Positions 25,846 through 34,448 of a DNA stretch of 64,000 nt are shown here, in pieces. This DNA is from DASXKD01 sp963707905 (lineage in GTDB: Bacteria; Actinomycetota; Actinomycetes; Streptosporangiales; Streptosporangiaceae). Made by a program: the position numbers and the translations under genes. Below the pieces are notes generated by a model that saw only the letters and a program-made list of their open reading frames with translations, did no database searches and was not told the origin of the DNA. Position 1 is the stretch's first letter, and the number at the start of each line of letters is the position of its first letter. Location of the stretch: assembly GCA_963707905.1 (NCBI GenBank), contig CAVPSA010000059.1:1-64000 (forward strand), in the 5' to 3' direction.

Positions 25846-26814
25846 GTGCCAGCCACCAGTTCCGCAGCCAGTCCCGGAAACCAGGCCAGCCGGCCCGGCG
25901 CTGTCCACGCCGGGGACGCCTCGGGGAACGCCCCGGAGACCGGGACGGCACGCGTCAAGCGCGGGATGGCCGACATGCTCAAGGGTGGCGTGATCATGGA
26001 TGTGGTCACGCCGGAGCAGGCGAAGATCGCCGAGGACGCGGGCGCCGTGGCGGTCATGGCGCTGGAGCGGGTGCCCGCCGACATCCGGGCCCAGGGCGGG
26101 GTCGCCCGGATGAGCGACCCGGACATGATCGACCAGATCATCGGCGCGGTTTCGATCCCGGTCATGGCCAAATGCCGGATCGGCCACTTCGCCGAGGCGC
26201 AGGTGCTGCAGGCGATCGGGGTGGACTACATCGACGAGTCCGAGGTGCTCACCCCTGCCGACGAGGCACACCACGTGGACAAGTGGGCGTTCACCGTGCC
26301 GTTCGTATGCGGTGCCACCAACCTCGGGGAGGCGCTGCGCCGCATCGCCGAGGGCGCCGCGATGATCAGGTCCAAGGGCGAGGCCGGGACCGGCAACGTG
26401 GTGGAGGCCACCCGCCACATGCGGCAGATCGCCGGTGACATCCGGCGCCTGGGAGTCATGCGTGAGGAGGAGCTTTTCGCGGCCGCGAAGGAGCTCCAGG
26501 CACCCTACGAGCTGGTCGCCGAGATAGCCGGCGCGGGCAAGCTGCCCGTCGTGCTTTTCACCGCCGGCGGCATCGCCACCCCGGCGGACGCCGCGCTGAT
26601 GATGCAGCTTGGTGCCGAGGGCGTGTTCGTCGGCTCGGGCATCTTCAAGTCCGGCGACCCGGCCCGCCGTGCCGCCGCCATCGTCAAGGCAACAACATTC
26701 CACGACGACCCCGATGTGGTCGCCAAGGTGTCGCGCGGCCTCGGCGAGGCCATGGTTGGCATCAGCACCGACACCCTCGCGCCGGCCGAGCGCTATGCGG
26801 GGCGCGGCTGGTAA
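25846..26814 (+). CDS. pdxS: Pyridoxal 5'-phosphate synthase, lyase subunit
   Basis: 322 residues of the PdxS/Snz TIM barrel. It builds PLP from ribose 5-phosphate, glyceraldehyde 3-phosphate and ammonia supplied by PdxT. Key blocks: KRGMADMLKGGVIMDVVTPE, VMALERVPADIRAQGGVARM, MAKCRIGHFAEAQVLQAIGV (lysine motif), and the phosphate-binding FTAGGIATPADAALMMQLGA. GTG 25846 is chosen (GAGG six bases upstream), giving a family-typical length. Its partner pdxT is not adjacent: a Clp-N protein gene lies between. Confidence 0.95.
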   Translation: MPATSSAASPGNQASRPGAVHAGDASGNAPETGTARVKRGMADMLKGGVIMDVVTPEQAKIAEDAGAVAVMALERVPADIRAQGGVARMSDPDMIDQIIGAVSIPVMAKCRIGHFAEAQVLQAIGVDYIDESEVLTPADEAHHVDKWAFTVPFVCGATNLGEALRRIAEGAAMIRSKGEAGTGNVVEATRHMRQIAGDIRRLGVMREEELFAAAKELQAPYELVAEIAGAGKLPVVLFTAGGIATPADAALMMQLGAEGVFVGSGIFKSGDPARRAAAIVKATTFHDDPDVVAKVSRGLGEAMVGISTDTLAPAERYAGRGW

Positions 26815-26881
26815 AGCACGGCGGCTCCCCGCTGGCTGTCAGGCCTCCTGGACCGCCCCCAAGCAATCTGGGAGTGCGGAG

Positions 26882-27610
26882 ATGTTCGAACGGTTCACCG
26901 ACCAGGCACGCCGGGTCGTGGTCCTGGCCCAGGAGGAAGCCCGGATGCTCGGCCATGGCTACATCGGCACCGAGCACATCCTGCTCGGCCTGCTCGCCGA
27001 GGGCGAAGGGCTGGCGGCGCGGGCGCTGGCCGCCCTCGAGATCAGCCTGGACGCGGCCAGGGCGCAGATCGCGGAGATCATCGGGGAGGGTACCGGCCAG
27101 CCAGGCCATATCCCGTTCACCCCGCGCACCAAGAAGGTGCTCGAACTCTCGCTCCGCGAGGCGCAGCGGCTCGGTGACAGCTATATCGGCACCGAGCACA
27201 TCCTGCTCGGCCTGGCCCGCGAGGGTGAGGGTGTCGGCGCCCAGGTCCTGGTCCGGCTGGGCGCGGGCACGGACCGGGTGCTTGCCCAGGTGCTGATGGC
27301 CAAACGGGCGGCGCCCGGCGAGGAACCCCGGCGGGTGTCGGTAGGGCGGATGCCGGTCGAGCGCACCCGCCCCGTCAACCTCCGTGACGTGCTGAACCGC
27401 CTCGATGAGATCTCCGGGCGGCTCAGCGCGATCGAGAATCTGCTGGCCGAGATGCAGAAGCCGGCGGCCCGGGCACGCAAACCAGCGTCCGGCCGGGCCA
27501 GGAAACCACCCGCCAGCCAGCGGAAGCCCGCCGCCGGGGCACGGCGCAAGCCGCCGGCCGGCGGCGAGGAGCCCCCGGGCCATGCGGCGCCCCCCGCCGC
27601 GCAAACGTAA
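26882..27610 (+). CDS. Clp N-terminal-domain-only protein
   Basis: 242 residues from ATG 26882 (GGGAG seven bases upstream). Two complete Clp-N repeats are seen: MFERFTDQARRVVVLAQEEA with YIGTEHILLGLLAEGEGLAA, and FTPRTKKVLELSLREAQRLG with YIGTEHILLGLAREGEGVGA. These match the N-domain of ClpC, which binds substrates and adaptors, but no AAA+ module follows. Instead there is a short coiled segment (LRDVLNRLDEISGRLSAIEN) and a Lys/Arg/Pro/Ala-rich tail of about 70 residues that might bind nucleic acid or partner proteins. It may act as an adaptor or decoy for ClpC; its placement within the PLP synthase genes is unexplained. Confidence 0.85.
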   Translation: MFERFTDQARRVVVLAQEEARMLGHGYIGTEHILLGLLAEGEGLAARALAALEISLDAARAQIAEIIGEGTGQPGHIPFTPRTKKVLELSLREAQRLGDSYIGTEHILLGLAREGEGVGAQVLVRLGAGTDRVLAQVLMAKRAAPGEEPRRVSVGRMPVERTRPVNLRDVLNRLDEISGRLSAIENLLAEMQKPAARARKPASGRARKPPASQRKPAAGARRKPPAGGEEPPGHAAPPAAQT

Positions 27611-27757
27611 ACCTCAGGTATCCGGCGCCCGCGGCCAGCCCGGAGCCGTGGCGGCCTCCTGCGCCCCGGAATACGACGGCGCGGCCGCGGCGTTCCGGCG
27701 GGGTTGGCGGTCACTACTACGCTCGATGTCAGGGCGGGTGAGTTACGGAGGTTCTTG

Positions 27758-28366
27758 GTGGGGTCGGCACCGGTCGTCGGGGTTCTTGCGCTGCAGGGCG
27801 ACGTCGCCGAGCATTTGCGGGCGCTGGCGCAGACGGGCGCCACGCCGGTCGCCGTGCGCCGGCCCGACGAACTAGCCGCGGTGGATGCTCTGGTGATCCC
27901 CGGCGGCGAGTCCACCACCATGTGGAAGCTCACCACGGCCTTCGAGGTCGCCGAACCGCTGCGCAAGCGGCTGGCGGGCGGGATGCCCGCGTTCGGCTCC
28001 TGCGCCGGGATGATCATGCTGGCCGACCGGCTGCTCGACGGGGTCGACGGCCAGGAAACCCTTGGTGGGATCGGCATGACGGTGCGGCGCAACGCGTTCG
28101 GCCGCCAGGTCGACTCGTTCGAGAGCGACATCTGCCTGGACGGGATCGCGAGCCCCCCGGATCCTCCGTTTCGTGCCGTATTCATCAGGGCGCCCTGGGT
28201 GGAGGCGGTCAGCGGGCAGGTGACCGTCCTCGGCACCGAGCGGGTCACCGGTAGGATCGTCGCGGTCCGGCAGGGTCCGCTGTTTGCCACCTCCTTTCAT
28301 CCCGAGTTGACTGGCGACCTGCGCATCCACCGGTACTTCGTTGACATGGTGAGGGAACGGACATGA
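27758..28366 (+). CDS. pdxT: Pyridoxal 5'-phosphate synthase, glutaminase subunit
   Basis: 202 residues, class I glutamine amidotransferase. VGVLALQGDVAEHLRAL opens the protein; PGGESTTMWKL is the oxyanion-hole loop; FGSCAGMIMLADRL holds the nucleophile Cys; TSFHPELTGD gives the His-Glu of the triad. GTG 27758 is chosen (GGAGG six bases upstream); a TTG at 27704 would add 18 non-family residues. It overlaps yebC by ATGA. It supplies ammonia to PdxS. Confidence 0.94.
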   Translation: MGSAPVVGVLALQGDVAEHLRALAQTGATPVAVRRPDELAAVDALVIPGGESTTMWKLTTAFEVAEPLRKRLAGGMPAFGSCAGMIMLADRLLDGVDGQETLGGIGMTVRRNAFGRQVDSFESDICLDGIASPPDPPFRAVFIRAPWVEAVSGQVTVLGTERVTGRIVAVRQGPLFATSFHPELTGDLRIHRYFVDMVRERT

Positions 28367-29115
28367 GTGGCCACTCCAAGTGGGCGACGACCAAGCACAA
28401 GAAGGCGGCGGTGGATGCGCGCCGCGGCAAGCTGTTCGCCAAGCTGATCAAGAACGTCGAGGTGGCGGCGCGGACCGGCGGCAGCGACCCGGCAGGCAAT
28501 CCGACCCTGTATGACGCGGTGCAGAAGGCCAAGAAGAACTCGGTGCCGAACGAGAACATCGACCGGGCCATCCGCCGCGGCTCCGGCGCGGAAGGCGGCG
28601 GCGCCGCCTGGGAGGCGATCACCTACGAGGGCTATGCCCCCGGTGGTGTCGCGGTGCTGGTGGAGTGCCTGACCGACAACCGCAACCGGGCCGCGGCCGA
28701 CGTGCGGACCGCGCTCACCCGCAACGGCGGGTCCATGGCCGACCCTGGCTCGGTCTCCTACATGTTCCACCGCAAGGGCGTGGTCATCGTGGCCAAGTCG
28801 GGCACGGTGACCGAGGACGACGTGCTGGCCGCGGTGCTGGATGCCGGCGCCGAGGACGTCGAGGACATCGGCGAGTCCATCGAGGTGACCAGCGAGCCCG
28901 GCGACCTGGTGGCGGTGCGCACCGCGGTGACCGACGCCGGGCTTGAGTACGACTCCGCCGAGGTGGCGTTCCTGCCCGCGGTCGAGGTCCCGCTGGACGA
29001 GGACCAGGCCAAGCGGGTGTTCCGGCTGATCGAGGCCCTTGAGGATTCCGACGACGTGCAGGACGTGTACGCCAACTACTCGGTCTCCGACGAGGTCATC
29101 GAGAAGCTCGGTTAG
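28363..29115 (+). CDS. yebC: YebC/PmpR-family regulatory or translation protein
   Basis: 250 residues with the hallmark N-terminus MSGHSKWATTKHKKAAVDAR, the central KKNSVPNENIDRAIRRGSG block and the C-terminal LEDSDDVQDVYANY. The three-domain YebC fold binds nucleic acid and has been linked to transcriptional control and to translation of difficult sequences. It precedes ruvC in most actinobacteria, as here. Length and motifs are standard. It is followed directly by a cluster of dispersed repeats that may end its transcript. Confidence 0.95.
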   Translation: MSGHSKWATTKHKKAAVDARRGKLFAKLIKNVEVAARTGGSDPAGNPTLYDAVQKAKKNSVPNENIDRAIRRGSGAEGGGAAWEAITYEGYAPGGVAVLVECLTDNRNRAAADVRTALTRNGGSMADPGSVSYMFHRKGVVIVAKSGTVTEDDVLAAVLDAGAEDVEDIGESIEVTSEPGDLVAVRTAVTDAGLEYDSAEVAFLPAVEVPLDEDQAKRVFRLIEALEDSDDVQDVYANYSVSDEVIEKLG

Positions 29116-29116
29116 C

Positions 29117-29301
29117 AGTGCTGGCCCGGGGGAGCGACCCCCCGATGGCCTGCGGCCCCGTTCCTTCGCCACGGGGCCTTGGCCCTGCTGGCCCGGGGGA
29201 CGCCCCCCGGAACCCCCCGATGGCCTGCGGCCCCGTTCCTTCGTCACGGGGCCTTGGCCCTGCTGGCCCGGGGGAGCGACCCCCCGGAACCCCCCGATGG
29301 C
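29117..29301 (+). repeat. Copy C: about 2.5 units of the dispersed two-hairpin repeat between yebC and ruvC
   Basis: Units begin GTGCTGGCCCGGGGG or CTGCTGGCCCGGGGG. The second stem here reads GGCCCCGT / ACGGGGCC, whereas the copies in xdhA and pucR have GGCCCGGT / ACCGGGCC: the base change in one arm is matched in the other. The first unit lacks the short GGAACC segment and the last is truncated. The array starts two bases after the yebC stop and fills most of the 291-bp gap. Confidence 0.85.
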
Positions 29302-29406
29302 AGGCGCGACACGCCGGGGTGCTGACCGGCGGCCGGAGCGCTTGGGCGGTAGGGTCGGTACCGAACACATGTTCGTGAAGCCATAGCGGAGCCCGGGCGG
29401 TGATGC

Positions 29407-30006
29407 ATGCGGGTGCTCGGTGTGGATCCCGGCTTGACCCGCTGCGGGATCGGTGCCGTGGACGGCAGGCCGGGCAGGCCGCCCAGCCTGGTCCACGCGG
29501 ATGTGATCCGCACGCCCGCGGGCGCCGACATCGCGGCGCGCCTGCTCGCGCTCGAGGAGGAGATCGACACCTGGCTGGCCGAGTACCGGCCGGACGCGGT
29601 CGCGGTTGAGCGGGTGTTCAGCCAGCACAACGTCCGCACCGTGATGGGCACGGCACAGGCGGGGGCGGTGGCGATCGTGTGTGCGGCCCGGCGTGGCCTG
29701 CCGGTCGCCCTGCACACCCCCAGCGAGGTGAAGGCGGCGGTGACCGGCAGCGGCCGGGCGGACAAGGCCCAGGTCACGGCCATGGTGATGCGGCTGCTCC
29801 GGCTGGCGGACCCACCGCGGCCCGCGGACACGGCCGACGCGCTGGCGCTGGCCATCTGCCACCTGTGGCGGGGCGGCACCCAGAGCCGGATCGCGGCCGC
29901 CGAAAGCCTGATGGAACGGCGGCTGGCGGCGGCGCGCGGCGAAAAACCTGACCAGCTCGCGGCCGCGCGCCGGGAGCGGGACCAGCGGCTGCGAGGTACA
30001 CGATGA
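29407..30006 (+). CDS. ruvC: Holliday-junction resolvase RuvC
   Basis: 199 residues. It opens MRVLGVDPGLTRCGIGAVDG with the first catalytic Asp. The second acidic residue is in VAVERVFSQHN, and the last Asp pair is in PRPADTADALALAICH. It cuts Holliday junctions within the RuvAB complex. The ribosome site is not obvious. It overlaps ruvA by 4 bp and heads ruvCAB. A 35-residue basic C-terminal extension follows the conserved core. Confidence 0.95.
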   Translation: MRVLGVDPGLTRCGIGAVDGRPGRPPSLVHADVIRTPAGADIAARLLALEEEIDTWLAEYRPDAVAVERVFSQHNVRTVMGTAQAGAVAIVCAARRGLPVALHTPSEVKAAVTGSGRADKAQVTAMVMRLLRLADPPRPADTADALALAICHLWRGGTQSRIAAAESLMERRLAAARGEKPDQLAAARRERDQRLRGTR

Positions 30007-30653
30007 TCTCCCATCTGGCGGGCACGGTAACCGCGATCGCGCCGGAGGGCGCGGTCATCGAGGTGGGCGGCGTCGGGCTGCTGGTCCAGTGCACGCCCGG
30101 CACGCTGGCCACACTGCGGCCCGGCGAACCGGCCCGGGTGGCCACCTCACTGGTGGTCCGGGAGGATGCGCTCACCCTTTTCGGCTTCACCACCGACGAC
30201 GAGCGTGACGTTTTCGTCCTGCTGCAGACCGCCAGCGGCGTCGGGCCCCGGCTGGCGCTCGCCATGCTCGCCGTGTTCGCCCCCGACGCGTTGCGCCGCG
30301 CCGTGCTCAGCGAGGATGTCGCCGCGCTCACCCGGGTCCCCGGCATTGGCAGAAAGGGTGCCCAACGGATCGTCCTCGAACTCGCCGGCCGCCTCGGCGC
30401 ACCCGGCTCGGGGAGCCCAGGAGACGGGGCCGCCGTGGCAGCGGTCCGGCCAGGCGGGCCGGCTCCGTGGCGGGACCAGGTCAGGACCGGACTGGTCAAC
30501 CTGGGCTGGCAGGCCCGCGACGCCGACCAGGCCATCGCGGCGGTGGAGGCGGACCTGGCGGATGCGGGCGGCGGGGCTGATGCCGCAGCGGCCGCCAGCC
30601 CCGATGCGGCGGCGATGCTGCGCGCCGCGCTGCGGAAGCTGAGCCGCGCATGA
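30003..30653 (+). CDS. ruvA: Holliday-junction DNA helicase subunit RuvA
   Basis: 216 residues. The OB-fold N-domain begins MISHLAGTVTAIAPEGAVIE. Two helix-hairpin-helix motifs (LLQTASGVGPRLALAMLA and LTRVPGIGRKGAQRIVLEL) contact the junction. The C-terminal helical domain III (RTGLVNLGWQARDADQAI) binds RuvB and is separated by an Ala/Gly-rich linker. ATG 30003 overlaps the ruvC stop, and ruvB begins within its stop, so the three proteins are made together. Confidence 0.95.
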   Translation: MISHLAGTVTAIAPEGAVIEVGGVGLLVQCTPGTLATLRPGEPARVATSLVVREDALTLFGFTTDDERDVFVLLQTASGVGPRLALAMLAVFAPDALRRAVLSEDVAALTRVPGIGRKGAQRIVLELAGRLGAPGSGSPGDGAAVAAVRPGGPAPWRDQVRTGLVNLGWQARDADQAIAAVEADLADAGGGADAAAAASPDAAAMLRAALRKLSRA

Positions 30654-31747
30654 CCGGCGGCAACGGCCCCGACGAGTTCCCCGCGGAGACGGGGGACAGG
30701 ATGGTCTCGCCGCTGGCCGATGCCGACGACCGGGTGATCGAGAGCACGCTGCGGCCCAAGCGGCTGGGCGAGTTCGTCGGGCAGGCCCGGGTCAGGGAGC
30801 AGCTCTCGCTGGTGCTCGCCGGGGCGCTGCGGCGTGGCAAGGCCCCCGACCACGTGCTGCTGTCCGGGCCGCCCGGGCTGGGCAAGACCACCATCGCCAT
30901 GATCATTTCCGCAGAGCTCGGCGCGCCGCTGCGGATCACCAGCGGCCCCGCCATCGAGCGGGCCGGCGACCTCGCCGCCGTGCTATCCACCCTGGGCGAC
31001 GGCGAGGTCGTGTTCATCGACGAGATCCACCGGCTGGCCCGCCCCGCCGAGGAAATGCTCTACCTCGCGATGGAGGACTTCCGGGTCGACGTGGTGGTCG
31101 GCAAGGGCCCGGGCGCCACCGCCATCCCGCTGGAGATCGCGCCGTTCACCCTGGTCGGCGCCACCACGCGGGCGGGGCTGCTGCCCGCGCCGCTGCGGGA
31201 CAGGTTCGGCTTCACCGCGCACCTGGAGTTCTACGAGGCCGCCGAGCTTGAGATCATCATCCGGCGGTCGGCGTCGCTGCTCGGCGTGACACTCAGCGAC
31301 GACGGCGGCAAGGAGATCGCCCGCCGGTCGCGAGGGACACCGCGGATCGCCAACCGGCTGCTGCGCCGGGTCCGCGACTACGCCGAGGTTCGCGCCGACG
31401 GTGTGGTCACGCTGGAGATCGCCCGGACCGCGCTGGAAATCTACGAAGTTGACACGCACGGGCTGGACCGGCTCGACCGGGCGGTACTGCGCGCGCTGGT
31501 CACCCGGTTCGGCGGTGGGCCGGCCGGGCTGTCCAGCCTCGCTGTCGCGGTCGGCGAGGAAGCCGAGACGGTCGAGGTGGTGGCCGAGCCGTTCCTGGTC
31601 CGGGAGGGCCTGATCGCACGCACGCCGCGGGGCCGGGTGGCCACCCCGCTCGCCTGGGAGCACCTCGGCCTCACCCCGCCGGATCCGGCCGCGGCCGCGG
31701 GCCTGCCCGGTCCTGGCACCCTCTTCGACGAGGAATCTGGCCCCTGA
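30650..31747 (+). CDS. ruvB: Holliday-junction DNA helicase motor RuvB
   Basis: 365 residues. AAA+ ATPase with Walker A SGPPGLGKTTIAM, Walker B VVFIDEIHRLARP, sensor 1 VGATTRAGLLPAPLRDRF and sensor 2 RSRGTPRIANRLLRRVRDY. A winged-helix DNA-binding domain follows (LVREGLIARTPRGRVAT). It drives branch migration of Holliday junctions with RuvA. It is the last gene of ruvCAB. The 278 bp to yajC contain no recognised gene, only a short direct repeat (CAGGCAACTCT/CAGGCAATTAG) and presumably the yajC promoter. Confidence 0.97.
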   Translation: MTGGNGPDEFPAETGDRMVSPLADADDRVIESTLRPKRLGEFVGQARVREQLSLVLAGALRRGKAPDHVLLSGPPGLGKTTIAMIISAELGAPLRITSGPAIERAGDLAAVLSTLGDGEVVFIDEIHRLARPAEEMLYLAMEDFRVDVVVGKGPGATAIPLEIAPFTLVGATTRAGLLPAPLRDRFGFTAHLEFYEAAELEIIIRRSASLLGVTLSDDGGKEIARRSRGTPRIANRLLRRVRDYAEVRADGVVTLEIARTALEIYEVDTHGLDRLDRAVLRALVTRFGGGPAGLSSLAVAVGEEAETVEVVAEPFLVREGLIARTPRGRVATPLAWEHLGLTPPDPAAAAGLPGPGTLFDEESGP

Positions 31748-32025
31748 GCGCACCGTCAGGCAACTCTCAGGCAATTAGGAGCGTTGTTCTGCACAGTGAG
31801 AGAGCGTTGGTCACAGCAGCAGGCCAGACGGCCATGCGGGCACGGTTTGTCGCGACGATGTCACGATCTCCCCGGTGGAGGCCATAGCCTGTTGGTGGCC
31901 GCTTGGGCGCCGCTAAACTTCGGCAGTTGGCCGGCGCCTGCCCGTCCATGCGGATGGGCGGCCAAGCTGGCTACCGCCTCGGTGATGTGGCCAGGCGCGG
32001 CATGTCAACGGAAGGATGCCCCGCA

Positions 32026-32415
32026 ATGGGGAATTTGATTCTCGCGGCTTCGAGCACCAGCAAGTCCTCGAGCGGCAGCTACCTGTTCCTGGTCGCGATC
32101 GTGGTGCTCTTCGGCCTGCTGTATTTCGTCACGATCAGACCGCAACGCAACAGGCAGCGCGCGGCGCAGCAGACACAGCGCGAAATCGTGCCTGGGACCC
32201 GGGTCCGCACGACGGCCGGTATGTACGCGACCGTGATAAGCGTGGAGGACCAGGACGTCGTCCTTGAGCTCGCCCCCGGCGTGGAGGTCCGCTTCCTGCG
32301 GCGGGCCATTATGGACGTGGTGACCGACCCCAGTGAGATGCAGTTCGAGGACCCGGCACCTGAGCATTCCGAGACTCTCGACGAAGCAGAGGACGACGCC
32401 GCCACCGGCGGCTGA
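32026..32415 (+). CDS. yajC: Preprotein translocase accessory subunit YajC
   Basis: 129 residues. ATG 32026 (GGAAGGA ten bases upstream) is chosen over longer in-frame starts. One transmembrane helix (YLFLVAIVVLFGLLYFV) is followed by the canonical TIRPQRNRQRAAQQTQREIV and the cytosolic domain GTRVRTTAGMYATVISVEDQ. The C-terminus is acidic. It assembles with SecDF at the Sec channel, and secD follows after 71 bp. Confidence 0.93.
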   Translation: MGNLILAASSTSKSSSGSYLFLVAIVVLFGLLYFVTIRPQRNRQRAAQQTQREIVPGTRVRTTAGMYATVISVEDQDVVLELAPGVEVRFLRRAIMDVVTDPSEMQFEDPAPEHSETLDEAEDDAATGG

Positions 32416-32486
32416 CCGCCGCGGCCGCCGCGTCAACGGCGGCCCCAACGACAAGCGGACCGAGCGGATCGAAGGACAGGCGAGAA

Positions 32487-34448
32487 GTGGCTCCCCCTAC
32501 CGGCAACGCCTCCAGGCCCGGCCGTCACCTGGCCGTGCTGGCGGCGATCATCGTGCTGTTGCTCCTGGCCATCGTGGGCGCGAACCTCGCCGCCCCGGCC
32601 AAGTGGCACCGGGCGTTCCAGGTGCACCTGGGCCTCGACCTCACCAGCGGCACCACCGTCTCGCTGAAGGCGGTGCCGGTGCACGGCTCGACGGTGACGC
32701 AGACCGAGATGACCGAGGCGCAGCAGATCATGTTCAACCGCGTGAACAGCGCGGGCTTCACCGAGGCACAGGTCGTGCCGCAGGGCACCAACATCATGAC
32801 GGTGTCCGTGCCAGGCCAGAACTCGCAGAAGATCGTCCAGCTGGTGAGCCAGACCGCCGAACTGCTGTTCCGCCAGGTGCAGCTGATCGCGCCGAACGCC
32901 TCCACCGCGGTCCCCCCGACGCCCACACCCTCGGCGACCCCCTCGGGCACGGCGTCCGCCACGCCGTCACCGAGCCCATCCTCGTCGTCCACGGCCAAGG
33001 CAACGGCAAAGGCGTCGCCGACCGCCTCCACGAGCGCGCTCGTGGCACGCGGCAAGGCCGGCACCAACCGGACCGCGGAACTGACCAGCAGCGCCAGCCT
33101 GCTCGGCGTGGCCGCGCACGCGAAGGCCAGTCCCACACCCACGCCGTCGGCCACCCCGGCCTCGTCCGCGTCGGCCACGCCGACCCCGTCTTCGGGCACC
33201 CCCACTGCGACGCCGTCGCCGGTCCCGACGGTCAAGTCGGTGAACGGCACGTCCACCTGGCAGCAGGCCAGCGGCGACGCGTCGCTGGTCAGTGCCCATA
33301 ACAAGGCCCTGTTCGACAAGGTCAACTGCGCCGACAAGGACTGGGCCAAGCAGATCGGCTACAGCCCGGCGGTCTGGGACGACCCCAAGGCCCAGATCGT
33401 GGCCTGCGGGCTGTCCAACGGGACCAGCGGCGTGTGGTACAAGTTCGTGCTCGCCCCGTCCCTGGTGCTCGGCAGCCAGATCCACTCGGCCAGCGCGACG
33501 CCCCAGACTTCCAGCACGTTCTGGCAGGTCAACCTGAACTTCAACGGCGCGGGCGGCAAGGCGTTCGGGGTGCTGACCAGCCAGATGTACTCCCAGTACG
33601 GCAAGACCAGCTCGCCGCTCGACGACCTCGCGGTGGTGCTGGACGGCCAGGTGGTCTCGTTCCCGTCGATCAACCAGGGGGCGATCCTCGGCGGGTCCGC
33701 GGATATCTTCGGCAGCTTCAACCAGGCACAGGCCACCAACCTGGCCACCGTGCTGTCCTACGGCTCGCTGCCGCTGACTTTCCACCAGGAGGCCGAGGAG
33801 ACCATCTCCCCGCAGCTCGGCCACGACCAGCTCAACGCCGGGCTGCTGGCCGGCGCGATCGGGCTCATCCTGGTCATCTGCTACCTGCTGCTCTACTACC
33901 GGGGCCTGGCCATCGTCGCGGTGTCCAGCCTCGCCATCGCGGCGCTGCTGACCTACCTGTCGGTGGTCGTGCTCGGCAAGTACCAGGGCTTCGCGCTGAC
34001 GCTGGCCGGCATCGCGGGCCTCATCGTCGCGGTCGGCATTACCGCGGACTCGTTCGTGGTGTTCTTCGAACGGCTCCGTGACGAGGTACGCGACGGCAAG
34101 TCGCTGCGCGCCGCGGTGGAACACGGGTGGGGCCGGGCCCGGCGGACCATCCTGGTCTCCGACACCGTGTCCTTCCTCGCCGCGGCCCTGCTGTACTACT
34201 TCTCCATCGGCGACGTCAAGGGCTTCGCGTTCACCCTCGGCCTCACCACGATCATCGACCTGGTGGTGGTCTTCACCTTCACCAAGCCGACGATGACGCT
34301 GCTGGCCCGGACCAAGTTCTTCGGCGGCGGCCATCCCCTGTCCGGTCTCGATCCGGCCCGCCTGGGGGCGCGGGTGCCCTGGCGCGGCACCCCCCGGACT
34401 CCCGTGCGGCCCAGGCCGGCCAGGCCAGCCACGGCGAAGGAGGCGTGA
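32487..34448 (+). CDS. secD: Protein-export membrane protein SecD
   Basis: 653 residues from GTG 32487. It uses proton-motive force to complete Sec-dependent export. The first transmembrane helix, then the periplasmic P1 domain (LGLDLTSGTTVSLKAV, TQTEMTEAQQIMFNRVNSAG), is interrupted by about 110 residues of Ser/Thr/Pro/Ala low complexity (roughly 145-255), an actinobacterial feature. The conserved VVLDGQVVSFPSINQGAILGG block and five C-terminal transmembrane helices with the RND-like AGIAGLIVAVGITADSFVVF motif follow. It overlaps secF by one base. Confidence 0.94.
   Translation: MAPPTGNASRPGRHLAVLAAIIVLLLLAIVGANLAAPAKWHRAFQVHLGLDLTSGTTVSLKAVPVHGSTVTQTEMTEAQQIMFNRVNSAGFTEAQVVPQGTNIMTVSVPGQNSQKIVQLVSQTAELLFRQVQLIAPNASTAVPPTPTPSATPSGTASATPSPSPSSSSTAKATAKASPTASTSALVARGKAGTNRTAELTSSASLLGVAAHAKASPTPTPSATPASSASATPTPSSGTPTATPSPVPTVKSVNGTSTWQQASGDASLVSAHNKALFDKVNCADKDWAKQIGYSPAVWDDPKAQIVACGLSNGTSGVWYKFVLAPSLVLGSQIHSASATPQTSSTFWQVNLNFNGAGGKAFGVLTSQMYSQYGKTSSPLDDLAVVLDGQVVSFPSINQGAILGGSADIFGSFNQAQATNLATVLSYGSLPLTFHQEAEETISPQLGHDQLNAGLLAGAIGLILVICYLLLYYRGLAIVAVSSLAIAALLTYLSVVVLGKYQGFALTLAGIAGLIVAVGITADSFVVFFERLRDEVRDGKSLRAAVEHGWGRARRTILVSDTVSFLAAALLYYFSIGDVKGFAFTLGLTTIIDLVVVFTFTKPTMTLLARTKFFGGGHPLSGLDPARLGARVPWRGTPRTPVRPRPARPATAKEA

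Noticed and set aside
32887..33240. Frameshift or foreign insertion in secD
   Set aside because: The Ser/Thr/Pro-rich segment stays in frame and such insertions in the SecD periplasmic domain are common in actinobacteria.
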